A DNA stretch of 64,000 nucleotides from an uncultured Alphaproteobacteria bacterium (GCA_943787225.1 CALSLP010000001.1:1090964-1154963), one strand, 5' to 3'. Shown: positions 19,313 to 28,588, counted from the stretch's first letter. Notes: generated from the sequence alone by a model not told the origin. Numbers and translations are program-made.

Positions 19313-19712
19313 AAATTTCTCGATCCCATACATTTTCTAATGATTAACGGCGAGTATAGCTGACCCTAACTACCGTACCTTTAATTTATTCAGTTGTCGG
19401 CGTAATTTCAACAACCAGCACACAATATTACGGTATCGTTGACCATCCCTACCTAATCGAGCTTCTGAAGGCCTAAAAAATCCGTCTGCGCGTCGCGCCA
19501 ATTTTTCAGCCAATACGTAACCGTTTGAAAATCCTCAAAAATCATCTGTGATATTTTTGTCACAGCGTTGCGGTTTTATCGCATAACGGGGTCAGAATTC
19601 TTGACCTCTTAACCAATCAAAGGTTAAGACACCATACGTGATGTATCGCTCTCCTTCGGAAGGCAATCATCCGTTTTGTAAAATAACTTACCTCAACCTT
19701 TTGGAGGGGAAT
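19313..19712. promoter_or_regulatory. Intergenic control region of the porin gene
   Basis: This gene-free stretch of 400 bp lies between the divergent DUF3576 gene and the porin. The best sigma-70-like candidate for the porin is TTGACC at 19601-19606 with TTAAGA at 19624-19629, spaced 17 bp, giving a leader of about 80 nt. The -10 is weak. A GGAGGGGA ribosome site sits at 19703-19710. I see no gene, repeat or clear operator in the rest. Confidence 0.4.
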
Positions 19713-20830
19713 ATGAAAAAGCAACTTATGACCACGACAGCACTTGTCGCGGCTGGCGTAATTGCCACGTCGGGTGCAGCTCTTGGTGCCAGCAAGCCGA
19801 AGCTTTCGCTCGGTGGTTGGTTCGAGGGTATCATCGGTATAGCCGATCAAGAAGAGAATGCTGTCGGCAATCGTGTCGGCCTCGACGTCCAGCAGGACTC
19901 TGAAATTTTTTCAAGGGTTCCGTAAAGCTCGATAACGGCATCAAGATCACGACCCGCGTTGAATTGGAAGGTCAAAGCGCCAACTCAAGCGATACAATCG
20001 ACGAAGCCTATATGGGCATCAAGGGCAAATTCGGTGAAATCCGGATTGGTTCAGAAGACAACGCGGCTCACCTCATGGTTACCGGTAATTCCGGTTCATG
20101 GGCGACCAACGTTGGTCAGAACCTTAACTTTGACGTCGCCGATTGGGTCGAAGCACCTAGTGGCCATCGTGCCAGCACGGTACAGCGTCTTGACCTTGGT
20201 GAGGCTGATTCAGAAAAACTGACTTACTTCACACCACGTTTTGGTGGTTTCCAGCTTGGTTTGACGTATATGCCGAGCGCGAATGAGGGTAAGAACAACT
20301 CACCTGAACTGACCTCTGCTGCGAACCACTCCGGTTTTGCTGCAGCGGTTCGCTATAGTGGTAAGTTCGACGCCGTTGGTATTGGCGCTTCTGCTGGTTA
20401 TGCTCAGTATAACCCTCCGGGTGGCGCTAATCCGAACCGGCTTTCTGACCCTAAGGGCTTCGCCGCTGGTCTCAAGCTGACCTTTGGCAAGATCACCGTT
20501 GCTGCTGGCCATAGTCGTGAAATGAATCTGGCTTCAGATCAGAGCACTGGCTCCGTTACACGTGGTAACACAGCCTACGATTTCGGCATCAAATATAACG
20601 GCGGCAAGAACAAGTTCAGCCTCGGTTATATGATGTCTGAAGATGACGCGAGCACCGCCGCTGGTGAAGACGAAACGACGATTGCTATGCTGTCGTATCG
20701 CCGGGATCTTGGTCCAGGCGTTCAGTATCGTTTGAACCTTATGTATGGTGACTTCGAAGGTGAAACGGCCGGTTCTTCTGATGACAATGATGGTTATGCC
20801 ATTACAACATCAGTTCGTCTTGCATTCTAA
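19713..20830 (+). CDS. Outer-membrane porin, interrupted by a one-base deletion
   Basis: From the ATG at 19713, preceded by GGAGGGGA, the protein starts with a signal peptide (MKKQLMTTTALVAAG, cleavage likely after ALGA), then a beta-barrel porin of the alphaproteobacterial Gram-negative porin type. The frame breaks within a run of six T at about 19906-19911: one more T restores DSEIFFKGSVKLDNG and joins the second frame, which contains the ELEGQ and AYMGIKGKFGEIRIG strands and ends in a typical C-terminal aromatic residue (VRLAF). Repaired length is about 372 residues. It forms passive diffusion channels in the outer membrane. A strong terminator follows, so it is monocistronic. Confidence 0.87.
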
Positions 20831-20888
20831 GACAGCCGACGTTTAGCCTTACGGCTATAGATTTATCTCCCGTAAGGGGGTAATCGGA

Positions 20889-20920
20889 AGAGGGGCAGCT
20901 TCAGCTGCCCCTCTTTTTTT
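20889..20920 (+). terminator. Intrinsic terminator of the porin gene
   Basis: A perfect 12-bp inverted repeat (AGAGGGGCAGCT / AGCTGCCCCTCT, two-base loop) is followed by seven T. It lies 58 bp beyond the porin stop and is the strongest terminator in the window. Confidence 0.95.
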
Positions 20921-20986
20921 GTATCAGGCCATTTGCTGAGCGGTTGTTTTCCTTGGCTCAAACCCTTTAATTTAGGTTGGTAATTG

Positions 20987-21667
20987 ATGTCAGCTATCCA
21001 CGCTAATTTGCAAGACGTGAGGGGGCGTATTGCCGCTACCGAGAAAGCTGCCAATCGCCTTGAGAGTAGTGTGTCCCTTGTTGCCGTCAGTAAATTCCAC
21101 CCGGCAGCGGCTGTCGAAGAAGCCATCACAGCTGGCCAACATATATTTGGCGAGAACCGCGTCCAGGAGGCCGCCGAAAAGTTTCCTGCCTTAAGGGCGT
21201 CGCCTAATGAAATTGAGCTCCATCTTATCGGACCGTTACAAACGAATAAGGTTCGGGAGGCCGTTGGGCTTTTCGACGTTATTGAAACTGTCGACCGCCC
21301 GAAGCTGGCGGAGGCTCTTGCCGCTGAAATGGAACGCGCAGGTCGTCGGCCTGACTTGTTAATCCAGGTAAATACCGGTGAAGAGCCTCAGAAGGCAGGT
21401 ATTCCGCCGACAGAACTAGAGGCGTTTATCGAGCTGTGCCGGGAAAAGCTCCGTCTGCCTGTTATCGGTTTAATGTGTATTCCCCCGATTGACGACGAGC
21501 CAGCCATGCATTTTGGATTGCTCGCTGAAATGGCGCGGCGACATGGTTTGGAAACATTAAGCATGGGGATGAGCGCTGATTTTGAAACGGCGATCAGACT
21601 GGGTGCGACCCATGTCCGTGTCGGCTCGGCAGTGTTTGGTCCCCGGCCGGTGACGACGCCGAGTTAA
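20987..21667 (+). CDS. YggS family pyridoxal phosphate homeostasis protein
   Basis: This is a PLP-binding protein of the YggS/PROSC family, which buffers cellular PLP and has a single alanine-racemase-like barrel. The Schiff-base Lys is in LVAVSKFHPA near residue 35, followed by HIFGENRVQEAAEK, HLIGPLQTNKV and the phosphate-binding SMGMSADFETAIRLGATHVRVGS. The ATG at 20987 gives 226 residues (a TTG immediately upstream is also open). It follows the porin terminator and is convergent with the L,D-transpeptidase gene 6 bp away. Confidence 0.93.
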   Translation: MSAIHANLQDVRGRIAATEKAANRLESSVSLVAVSKFHPAAAVEEAITAGQHIFGENRVQEAAEKFPALRASPNEIELHLIGPLQTNKVREAVGLFDVIETVDRPKLAEALAAEMERAGRRPDLLIQVNTGEEPQKAGIPPTELEAFIELCREKLRLPVIGLMCIPPIDDEPAMHFGLLAEMARRHGLETLSMGMSADFETAIRLGATHVRVGSAVFGPRPVTTPS

Positions 21668-21673
21668 ACTCCT

Positions 21674-22177
21674 TTAAATTTCAGCCCGAATATCGACAAA
21701 ACTGGTCTCCTCCCATTCATTGAGAATACCGGCGAGGTCAGGAAGGGAGAAGGCGACGCAGCCTTCCGTCGGGCTGAAATCTGGTTTTGCGATATGCAAA
21801 AAAATAGCGCTTCCTGCTCCGGGTATTATCGGCTGATCATTATAGCCGACCACGGCGATTAGATCGTAAACATGATCACCGCGCCAAAGGACCTCATGGC
21901 GATCTTTGGAGGGGAGCGAAATCTGCTGATTGTAGTACGGGTCATCGGGATCGTCGGACCAGCCATCCCATTGTGTCAGAGCGGAAATAGGTAAAATTGT
22001 TTCGGGTCCCTCTATGCGGTCTGATCGAAAGAAAACCTGGCGCAATGGAAAAAGACCAACGGGTGTTATGCCATCGCCCTCACGGCGTTTTTTTGAAATG
22101 CCACCGGCGCCCAACGCGCATCGTAAGCGCTGATGGTTCCATTCGGCAAAGCCAGAGGGGTGTATGACCAAATTCAC
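21674..22177 (-). CDS. L,D-transpeptidase family protein (YkuD domain)
   Basis: This 167-residue protein has a YkuD-type catalytic core, which uses a cysteine nucleophile to form 3-3 peptidoglycan cross-links or attach proteins to the wall. The motif is visible as IFLHIAKPDFSPTEGCVAFSLPDL, with the conserved His about 14 residues before the S/T-x-G-C cysteine. An upstream RWGDHVYDLIAVVGYN segment also fits the family. No signal peptide is evident at the N-terminus (MNLVIHPSGFAEWNHQ), which is common for this small subgroup; export is therefore uncertain. Confidence 0.85.
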   Translation of the reverse strand: MNLVIHPSGFAEWNHQRLRCALGAGGISKKRREGDGITPVGLFPLRQVFFRSDRIEGPETILPISALTQWDGWSDDPDDPYYNQQISLPSKDRHEVLWRGDHVYDLIAVVGYNDQPIIPGAGSAIFLHIAKPDFSPTEGCVAFSLPDLAGILNEWEETSFVDIRAEI

Positions 22178-22213
22178 AACCAGCGTTATATCGTGTCCTT
22201 CAAGAAGGTCAAT

Positions 22214-23212
22214 CTATCTGACCGCCGGCTGGGCTGCCCCGCTTGCGGGGACCGCTTTTAAAGCGTTGTATCTTTCTAGGGCATTTTCCATCGCCTTTGC
22301 GACGAGCCCCGGCGGCGCCCCGCGCGGCAACATATAGGGGTGGGGTTTGAAAAATGGTGTTGCTGGAGTGGGTTGGGATTTTGCAGATCCCTCCTGGTTT
22401 TTATTTTCTGTGCTTGCCGTGGCGGCATGCGCTGTTGCCCCCAGATTGGATAGTAACAATCCAGTTTGAGCGCGCTGCGCCTCCAGGATTGCACTGGAAA
22501 GGCGTTTCTTCTCGGATGCTGCATTGGACGCAGCCGGTCCGATTGCTTCTTTTCGGTCCGAGAGGAATTGTAAAATCTTTCGTTCGTCCATTTTCGAGAG
22601 CTGTGCTGGTGCCGCCGCCACCCCCATGGTCAGTTGGGATTTGCTGAATACATCTGCGCGTGATGATCTTTCATGAGGTGATGCTGCCGAAAGAGACGCC
22701 GTCGTGACAGCCGCTGCGGCATTTACAGGGGCAGCGGAAATTTCATCTGCAGAAAGTTTTTCTGACGGAGACGCTAAAATTCCGGGTGAGTTCGTATCGT
22801 CGTCTTCTTCAAATGAGTCGCTGGACGTAGCGGCGATCTGCTCAGTCGTTTCTGGGGTGTCTGTAAAAATGGCTGCGAGATGTCCCTCAATTTTATCTCC
22901 GGTTGCTTCTTCAACGGCGGCAACGACGCCCGCTCCCAACAATCCCATGGGACCGCCATACAGAACGCTACCGGCCATACGCGCGCCCATGCCAATTTCG
23001 TCCCCCGTAATCATGCGATAGACGGTTGAAACGACCGGTATATGGTGTAGCGGATTTACAATATCGAGAAGGTCAGAAAAGCTGATGCCTTCCTTTTGGT
23101 TTTGCCATAGTTCATTGAAAGAAATTTCATGCGTATCGGGTGCCCCATCCGCTTCTGACGCGTGACGGATTGGCGCGGTGGCTGATGGAAGGGATGATAT
23201 GGCTTCGGGCAT
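22214..23212 (-). CDS. Conserved hypothetical protein, Ala/Ser-rich
   Basis: This 332-residue protein has no known function. Residues 45-110 form the only conserved-looking block, with IVNPLHHIPVVSTVYRMITGD followed by a glycine-rich hydrophobic stretch (GARMAGSVLYGGPMGLLGAG) and AAVEEATGDKIEGHLAAIF. I recall a similar block in uncharacterised alphaproteobacterial proteins. The remainder is low-complexity, rich in Ala, Ser, Thr and Pro, probably disordered, and ends near a Pro-rich PFFKPHPYMLPRGAPPG. AGGAG lies before the ATG. It is divergent from the response regulator gene. Confidence 0.7.
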   Translation of the reverse strand: MPEAISSLPSATAPIRHASEADGAPDTHEISFNELWQNQKEGISFSDLLDIVNPLHHIPVVSTVYRMITGDEIGMGARMAGSVLYGGPMGLLGAGVVAAVEEATGDKIEGHLAAIFTDTPETTEQIAATSSDSFEEDDDTNSPGILASPSEKLSADEISAAPVNAAAAVTTASLSAASPHERSSRADVFSKSQLTMGVAAAPAQLSKMDERKILQFLSDRKEAIGPAASNAASEKKRLSSAILEAQRAQTGLLLSNLGATAHAATASTENKNQEGSAKSQPTPATPFFKPHPYMLPRGAPPGLVAKAMENALERYNALKAVPASGAAQPAVR

Positions 23213-23309
23213 TGGATTCTCCTAACCCAACATTGCAAGTATCATGCCAGATCGATTAGTTCTTAACCGGTTGAAATAGAACAGTAATTATCTGAAATGG
23301 AGGGCGCTC

Positions 23310-23354
23310 ATGTTTAAAAGGCTCGTGATTGCCGGGCATTTTTTGCCGCGCTAA
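23310..23354 (+). CDS. Possible 14-codon small peptide or leader
   Basis: In the gap between the hypothetical protein and the response regulator, an ATG is preceded by TGGAGG seven bases upstream and opens a 14-residue frame (MFKRLVIAGHFLPR) ending in TAA. The strong ribosome site is the only reason to list it. It could be a leader peptide for the downstream regulator or a chance match. Confidence 0.2.
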   Translation: MFKRLVIAGHFLPR

Positions 23355-23491
23355 ACATTCAGCACGGCAGCTTGCCCCAAAACGAAACCAACAGCGGGGT
23401 TGTGTTTGGCAGGATATTTCCCATCTAATAGAGCGCGTTGCCTGCTATAACGAGGCAATCATTCATACAAGCGCCGGGCAGGAGAAAAATA

Positions 23492-24181
23492 ATGGCAGGT
23501 GGTAGAAATATTCTCCTCGTAGAGGACGATGAGGCGCTGCGGGACTCTCTCGTTGAGCAACTTAAACTTCACGAAGAGTTTGAAACCCATGCGGTCTCAT
23601 CGGGTGGTGATGCCCTCGCGCAAATCAAAGAACAGCATTTTGATCTCCTCATTCTTGATGTCGGGTTACCCGATATGGACGGGAGAGAGCTTTGCCGTCT
23701 CATGCGACGCGCAGATGTTAAGGCGCCTATCATTATGTTGACTGGAGCGGATAGCGAGGCGGATACAATCCTTGGTCTCGATTCTGGTGCCAATGATTAT
23801 ATCACGAAGCCGTTTCGCCTTGGTGTTCTACTGGCGCGGATTCGGGCGCAGCTGCGGCAACATGAACGGAGCGAAGACGCGATTTTCAATCTTGGCCCCT
23901 ATAGTTTTAGACCTGCCGCTAAACTATTGCTCGAACCAGATGAAAACAAAAAAATCCGACTGACGGAAAAAGAGACATCAATCCTCAAATATCTTTTTCG
24001 GGCGGGTGATGCCGTTATCGGGCGGGACGAACTCCTCAACGAGGTCTGGGGCTATAATTCAGGCGTAACGACCCATACGCTGGAAACCCATGTCTACAGG
24101 CTGCGCCAAAAATTGGAGGCAGATCCCTCCAATGCTCAAATTCTTGTTACAGAACCTGGTGGCTATCGATTAATACCGTGA
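23492..24181 (+). CDS. Response regulator transcription factor, OmpR/PhoB type
   Basis: This is a two-component response regulator. The receiver domain (residues 1-120) has the acidic pair EDD, phosphoacceptor Asp in LLILDVGLPDMDG, the Thr of IIMLTGA and the Lys of NDYITKPF. A C-terminal winged-helix DNA-binding domain (residues 130-229) contains LTEKETSILKYLFRAG and THTLETHVYRLRQKLE. The ATG at 23492 is preceded by AGGAG and gives 229 residues; an upstream ATG at 23438 would add an unsupported extension. No sensor kinase is adjacent, so it is an orphan here and its targets are unknown. Confidence 0.92.
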   Translation: MAGGRNILLVEDDEALRDSLVEQLKLHEEFETHAVSSGGDALAQIKEQHFDLLILDVGLPDMDGRELCRLMRRADVKAPIIMLTGADSEADTILGLDSGANDYITKPFRLGVLLARIRAQLRQHERSEDAIFNLGPYSFRPAAKLLLEPDENKKIRLTEKETSILKYLFRAGDAVIGRDELLNEVWGYNSGVTTHTLETHVYRLRQKLEADPSNAQILVTEPGGYRLIP

Positions 24182-24193
24182 TGACGCGAGAGA

Positions 24194-25069
24194 TTACGTT
24201 CTCGCGCGCATCGTATTGCGAATGACGCCGATTCCATCGACCCGGGCTTCGCATACGTCACCATCTTTCAACCAAATTGGTTCTTTCATACCCAGAGCGA
24301 CACCAAAAGGCGTGCCCGTGGCAATGAGATCGCCCGGCAAGAGGGTGATGCCTTTACTGAGATAGGCGATCAGGGCCGGAATTTTGAAGATCAAGTTGGA
24401 GGTGTTTGATGTCTGCCGTACATCACCGTTTACCGACAGGCTTAGATCCAGGTCGTGGGGGTCTTTAACATCGGCTTTGGTCACGATCGCTGGGCCATAG
24501 GGGCAGAATGTGTCCAGAGATTTTCCGAAATCCCATTGTCCAGCGCCGCCGAGCTGAAGGTCCCGTGCAGAGACGTCATTGACGACAGAATAGCCCAGGA
24601 CGTAATCCATCGCGTCTTCTTCAGAAACCCGTGAGGCCTGTTTACCAATGATGACTCCAAGCTCAACCTCGTAATCCATGTCATGGCAAACATCTTCGTA
24701 CCAGTGAACATCATCATAGGGTCCGGTCACTGAGGTGGAGTGTTTGGTAAAAATGACCGGTTCTGTCGGCACGGCCATGTTTGCTTCACGGCAATGGTCA
24801 ATATAGTTCAGCCCAATCCCGATAACTTTGGCCGGGTGCTGAATGGGCGCATTGAGTTTAACGGCATCTAATGAGTAGTCCGGCGTGGACCATTCGGCAA
24901 TGGCGGCATCAACCTGGCTGAGCACAGCGTTGCCGCCTTGGGCTATTGCTAAAAGATCATTCTGTTTGCCGACGGGCAGGCCGGCTGCTTGTAGGTCGAG
25001 AACACGGTCGTTTTTTAAAGCGCCGGGTCGTTTAACGCCGTCAACGGTGAAGGTTACCAAATGTGCCAT
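24194..25069 (-). CDS. Fumarylacetoacetate hydrolase family protein
   Basis: This 291-residue FAH-fold hydrolase or decarboxylase uses a divalent metal to cleave or decarboxylate beta-diketo acids. The core carries GIGLNYIDHCREANM, PVIFTKHSTSVTGP, the metal-binding E-x-E in MDYEVELGVIIG, and NDVSARDLQ. The C-terminal GDLIATGTPFGVALGM is typical. The ATG at 25069 is chosen because GGAAAAAT lies just upstream; the frame is open to 25174 but without support. Which substrate is used (fumarylpyruvate, acylpyruvate or an aromatic meta-cleavage product) cannot be decided. Confidence 0.9.
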   Translation of the reverse strand: MAHLVTFTVDGVKRPGALKNDRVLDLQAAGLPVGKQNDLLAIAQGGNAVLSQVDAAIAEWSTPDYSLDAVKLNAPIQHPAKVIGIGLNYIDHCREANMAVPTEPVIFTKHSTSVTGPYDDVHWYEDVCHDMDYEVELGVIIGKQASRVSEEDAMDYVLGYSVVNDVSARDLQLGGAGQWDFGKSLDTFCPYGPAIVTKADVKDPHDLDLSLSVNGDVRQTSNTSNLIFKIPALIAYLSKGITLLPGDLIATGTPFGVALGMKEPIWLKDGDVCEARVDGIGVIRNTMRART

Positions 25070-25241
25070 AATATTTTTCCAACATTTGTACGGTGAATGA
25101 TGCTTCTTAAAGGTATGCGAGAAATACACGGCGCAGGAGGCTCCGTCTACCGGTGGAATTTTCTTCCGTAGCAATGTTAGCTACAGCACATTATATCACT
25201 GTACTATAGGATATAGTGTTGTGGTCGGAGTTAGGATTATT

Positions 25242-26081
25242 GTGACCAAAAATCAGGATTTTAGTGTACGGTTTTGGGGTGTTAGGGGCTCTATTGCGTG
25301 CTCTGGTCCGGAAACGCAGCGTTATGGTGGCAATACCTCCTGTATTGAGATGTGGTGCGGTGACCGGCTACTCGTTTTTGATGCCGGGACAGGGGCGCGC
25401 CCTCTCGGATTGTCTTTGAGTGAAAAGACAACAGCACCGTTAAAATTTGATCATTTTTTCTCTCACACCCATTGGGACCACATTGCCGGTTTACCATTCT
25501 TTTGCCCTGCTTATGGCGACGGAAATGAAATTAAAGTTTGGGCGGGGCATCTTTTGCCGGACAGCAATATAGAGGCTGTATTAAGACAGGCAATGACGGA
25601 ACCCCTGTTTCCCGTCCCGCTCGACGTTTTTCATGCCGATATCTCCTTTCACGATTTTCCTGGCGGCGATGTGCTTGAGCTTGGCGATGGTATTACCGTT
25701 CGAACCGCGGTGTTAAACCACCCGAATGGCGCAACGGGTTACCGGGTCGAGTTTGGCGGACGGTCTGCCTGCTACGTGACGGATACAGAACATCGTCCGG
25801 GACAGCCCGATGAAAACGTCCTGAGGCTTATTGAAAATGCTGATCTTGTTATTTACGACAGCACGTATTCAGACGATGAGTTTGCAGCCTATGAGGGTTG
25901 GGGCCACTCAACCTGGCAGGAGGGCGTTCGCCTTGCAAAGATGGCTGGCGTTAAAAAACTCGCGATATTTCATCATGACCCCGGGCGAAGCGATGACGCC
26001 CTTGACGCGATTGGCAAAGAAGCGGCGAGCCTGTTTGAGGGGGCCTTTATTGCGCGCGAAGGTGTAACGCTATCGCCATGA
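25242..26081 (+). CDS. MBL-fold metallo-hydrolase
   Basis: This is a metallo-beta-lactamase-fold hydrolase with the zinc motif SHTHWDHIAG near residue 85, a further His in VLNHPNGATGYRVE, the conserved Asp in YVTDTEH and a C-terminal FHHDPGRSDD. The N-terminus VRFWGVRGSIACSGPETQRYGGNTSC is characteristic of a widespread subgroup related to RNase Z and class II phosphodiesterases. The GTG at 25242 has GGAG/AGGA upstream and gives 279 residues; a GTG at 25221 is also open. Its stop overlaps the start of the next gene by ATGA, so it is translationally coupled to the membrane cyclase-like protein, and a cyclic-nucleotide-related substrate is an attractive but unproven idea. Confidence 0.87.
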   Translation: MTKNQDFSVRFWGVRGSIACSGPETQRYGGNTSCIEMWCGDRLLVFDAGTGARPLGLSLSEKTTAPLKFDHFFSHTHWDHIAGLPFFCPAYGDGNEIKVWAGHLLPDSNIEAVLRQAMTEPLFPVPLDVFHADISFHDFPGGDVLELGDGITVRTAVLNHPNGATGYRVEFGGRSACYVTDTEHRPGQPDENVLRLIENADLVIYDSTYSDDEFAAYEGWGHSTWQEGVRLAKMAGVKKLAIFHHDPGRSDDALDAIGKEAASLFEGAFIAREGVTLSP

Positions 26082-26752
26082 CGGCAGAAGCCGCGTCTTC
26101 CTCCTCAAGTCTCGAACCCGCGAGAAACAAGCAGGGCGCCGATAATACAAGCGATGTTGATTATCAGCATTTGCCTGAGCGGGTGAAGAGAGCAATCCGA
26201 CACCAGCAGGATGCCAGCGAAATTCTTATTGGCTGGGTTCAGTTGGCGGTGGTTAGTTTATTCGGCGCTTTATATCTTTTGTCCCCGAAGACGTTTACCA
26301 GCGAAGCGGAGTTCGCCCCTGTTCCCTGGGTGCTCGGAGGGTATCTTGCGTTTACTCTGGTAAAGCTTGCCGTTGTTCATCGACAGAGGGCGCCATATTG
26401 GTTGCTCTATCTTTCGGTCGTGCTCGATATGGGGCTTTTGTTTGGTCTCATCTGGAGTTTTCATCTGCAATATATGCAGCCGCCGACCTTTTATCTAAAA
26501 GTGCCGACGCTGCTCTACGTATTCATATTCATCGCACTGCGGGCGCTCCGCTTTGAAGCGCGGTTTGTTGTCATGGCGGGTCTTGTCGCTGCTGCGGGTT
26601 GGAGCATGTTGGCCTTATACGCGATGGCTGGCCCGGATGGCATGAAGATGATTACCCGTGATTACATTCACTATATGACCTCCAACAGTGTCTTGATCGG
26701 GGCCGAGATTGATAAAGTTGTCTCCATTCTTACCGTTACGGCCATTGTCTAG
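26078..26752 (+). pseudogene. Membrane protein, probable adenylate/guanylate cyclase, truncated by an IS element
   Basis: The surviving 224 residues contain a disordered Ser-rich N-terminus, an amphipathic stretch (ERVKRAIRHQQDASEI) and about six hydrophobic helices (residues 48-220). This resembles the membrane module of class III adenylate/guanylate cyclases from alphaproteobacteria, in which IGAEIDKVVSILTVTAI precedes the catalytic domain. Here the frame ends at a TAG supplied by the IS end at 26746, and no cyclase domain is found in the window. Identification as a cyclase is therefore inference from the N-terminal half. It is coupled by ATGA to the MBL-fold gene. Confidence 0.55.
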
Positions 26753-27523
26753 CCCCCAGGTTCTGTGCCATTTCTGATTAGAGTTTCCGGTACTGGCGGT
26801 CGCATGTTCAGGGCCTGATGTGGTCGCACGTGGTTGTACTGTCTGAGCCACTGATTGATGACGATCTGAGCCTGCGTCGTCGTGGTGAACCACTCGGCAT
26901 TGAGCACCTCGTGGCGAAGGGTACCGTTGAAGCGTTCGTTGTATCCGTTCTCCCACGGTGACCCGGGATAGATCCGGATGGGTTTGATGCCGACCCTTGC
27001 CAGCCAGTCCTGCATCGCCTGCGCGATGAACTCCGGGACCATTGTCCGAGCGGATGTATTTCGGGGTGCCGTAGCGCAGGAGCAGCGGGTACAGCGCCTC
27101 AAGTACATCCTCGGCACCCATCCTGGTGCGAACAGCCACAGCAAGCGCCTGGCGGGTATACTCGTCGAGAACGGTCAGCATCTTGTAGCTCCGACCATTG
27201 CAGAGCTTGTCGTGCACGAAGTCGATGCTCCAGACGTGGTTCGGATGGGTCGGCCGCAGCCGGATGATCGAAGCATCCTTATGATAGAGCCGCCGGCGTT
27301 TCTTGTGCCGTTGCGGCAGTTGCAGTCCCTCTTCGCGCCAGATCCGCTCAACCTTCTTATGGTTTACCTTCCAGCCCTCGATACGCAGCAGCTCCGCTAT
27401 CTTGCGATAGCCGTAGCGGCCATACTGCTTTGCCAGCCGGATCAGAGCCAACCGCAGGGCATCATCATCTCTATCTCTTTGTGCCGCCTGGTATTGCAGA
27501 GAACTACGCGCCAGACCGATCAC
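26749..27523 (-). pseudogene. IS3-family transposase OrfB, one frameshift
   Basis: This is a DDE integrase-type transposase. The first frame (27523 to about 27040) has the HTH_21 region KQYGRYGYRKIAELLR, the rve core WSIDFVHDKL with the first Asp, and the second Asp in YIRSDNGP. One extra base near 27038-27042 (GGTCCCGGAG in the coding strand) sends it out of frame. The other frame (to 26749) continues EFIAQAMQDWL and the catalytic Glu in PGSPWENGYNERFNGTLRHEVLN. Normally OrfB is made as an OrfAB fusion by a -1 slip from orfA; the shift described here is inside the catalytic core and is not that signal. Confidence 0.87.
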
Positions 27524-27597
27524 CCGGCAGGTCCGCCGCTCCGATGTCGCGAGCTTCTGACGTGTATGGATAACGGCCTGACGGAGCTGCCCGGTCG

Positions 27598-27885
27598 TCA
27601 GGCCCTGGGCTTTAGGTAGGTCAGGCTTTCCTTGAGGATCAGCTTGTCGAGTTCAAGTTCCGCGACGATCTTCTTCAGCCGCGTATTCTCTTTCTCGAGA
27701 CTGCGCATCTCCGACAACTGAGACCGCCCCATCCCGCCGAACCGCTTGCGCCAGTTGTAATACGTCGCGTCGCTGATCCCCACGCCATGACACGCCGACT
27801 GCACGTCGCTGCCTGATGACAGCTTCACCTCAATCTCACGCAACAGCTTCAGAATGTCCTCGTCTGAATGTCGTTTCCGAGCCAT
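27598..27885 (-). CDS. IS3-family transposase OrfA
   Basis: This 95-residue DNA-binding subunit begins MARKRHSDEDILKLLREIE and has the helix-turn-helix SACHGVGISDATYYNWRKRFGG, followed by a leucine-zipper region (MRSLEKENTRLKKIVAELELDKLILKESL written in part). The ATG at 27885 has AGGGGAG upstream. OrfA binds the IS ends and regulates transposition. It is intact, unlike OrfB. Confidence 0.9.
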   Translation of the reverse strand: MARKRHSDEDILKLLREIEVKLSSGSDVQSACHGVGISDATYYNWRKRFGGMGRSQLSEMRSLEKENTRLKKIVAELELDKLILKESLTYLKPRA

Positions 27886-27994
27886 CGAAATCTCCCCTAT
27901 CTGGAACAAAATAATGGCCCAGTTTTAGGGGGGAAGGACACGCAGATGCCGCACATAAAACAGAACCTTGGGATTCGGTGTGGTAGCGGCGCCC

Positions 27995-28588
27995 TTATTT
28001 ATCATCCGCCAGAAGGCTGATATTGAGTTGGTCAATTTTGACACCGCCGTCTGCGTCTATAGAAAAGAGCTGGATGGCATCCCATTCCATCTTTTCTGGC
28101 GCTGGGTTGATCATGTCCCAGCCTGTCGCGAGCGATACCATCGCCCGGATAATTCCCTGATGGGCGACTGCGCCGGTGTGTACGCCGGTTTTGGAAACAC
28201 GGGATACCCATTCTCCAACCCGGTCCCGTACGTCTCGGGGGCTTTCGCCGTCATCGGGGCGTAGATCGATGCCCATCTTTTGGCGTCGGATAAATTCGTC
28301 GCCATATTTTTCTTTAAGCGATTTGCCGGTTTGACCTTCCCAGTCGCCCCAATGCATTTCGATGATTGTCGGCTCGGTTTCGACGGTTAAACCGAGCAGC
28401 TCTGCCGTTTGTTGGGCGCGTGAGAGCGGGCTGGCGAACCATTTAAAATCCGAAAACTCGACCGGTACCGTCCAGCCTTCGACTCGCTTTCGGCCGTCGG
28501 GGCTCAGCGGAATATCAGTCTGTCCTTGTAGTCTCTTTTGTTCATTCCAGACGGTGGGTCCATGCCGGATGAGGGCAAGCGATATCAT
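27995..28588 (-). CDS. Histidine phosphatase family protein
   Basis: This 197-residue member of the phosphoglycerate-mutase-like histidine phosphatases has the catalytic RHG motif at the N-terminus (ALIRHGPTVWNEQKRLQGQTDIPLS), a second Arg in ASPLSRAQQTAEL, the acid Glu region EMHWGDWEGQTG and the distal His in AVAHQGIIRA. It overlaps the glycosyltransferase upstream by ATGA, so it is the last gene of a glycosyltransferase operon. Its substrate is unknown; mutase activity is unlikely at this length. Confidence 0.88.
   Translation of the reverse strand: MISLALIRHGPTVWNEQKRLQGQTDIPLSPDGRKRVEGWTVPVEFSDFKWFASPLSRAQQTAELLGLTVETEPTIIEMHWGDWEGQTGKSLKEKYGDEFIRRQKMGIDLRPDDGESPRDVRDRVGEWVSRVSKTGVHTGAVAHQGIIRAMVSLATGWDMINPAPEKMEWDAIQLFSIDADGGVKIDQLNISLLADDK

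Larger units (their letters stand above)
26746..27940 (-). mobile_element. IS3-family insertion sequence, about 1,195 bp
   Basis: The element carries orfA and a frameshifted orfB, both on the minus strand. Imperfect terminal inverted repeats can be aligned over about 27 bp: the left end TGTCTAGCCCCCAGG and the inverted right end TGTCCTTCCCCCCTA, both ending in GCCATT. Ends of TG...CA and size fit the IS3 family. The flanks (CAT on the left, CGC on the right) show no target-site duplication, and the gene it interrupts does not resume with its catalytic domain on the far side. A deletion next to the element, rather than simple insertion, best explains this. Confidence 0.85.

Noticed and set aside
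26978..27619. A 213-codon plus-strand open frame
   Set aside because: It is antisense to the IS3 transposase, has no domain, and is the usual shadow frame of high-GC coding DNA.
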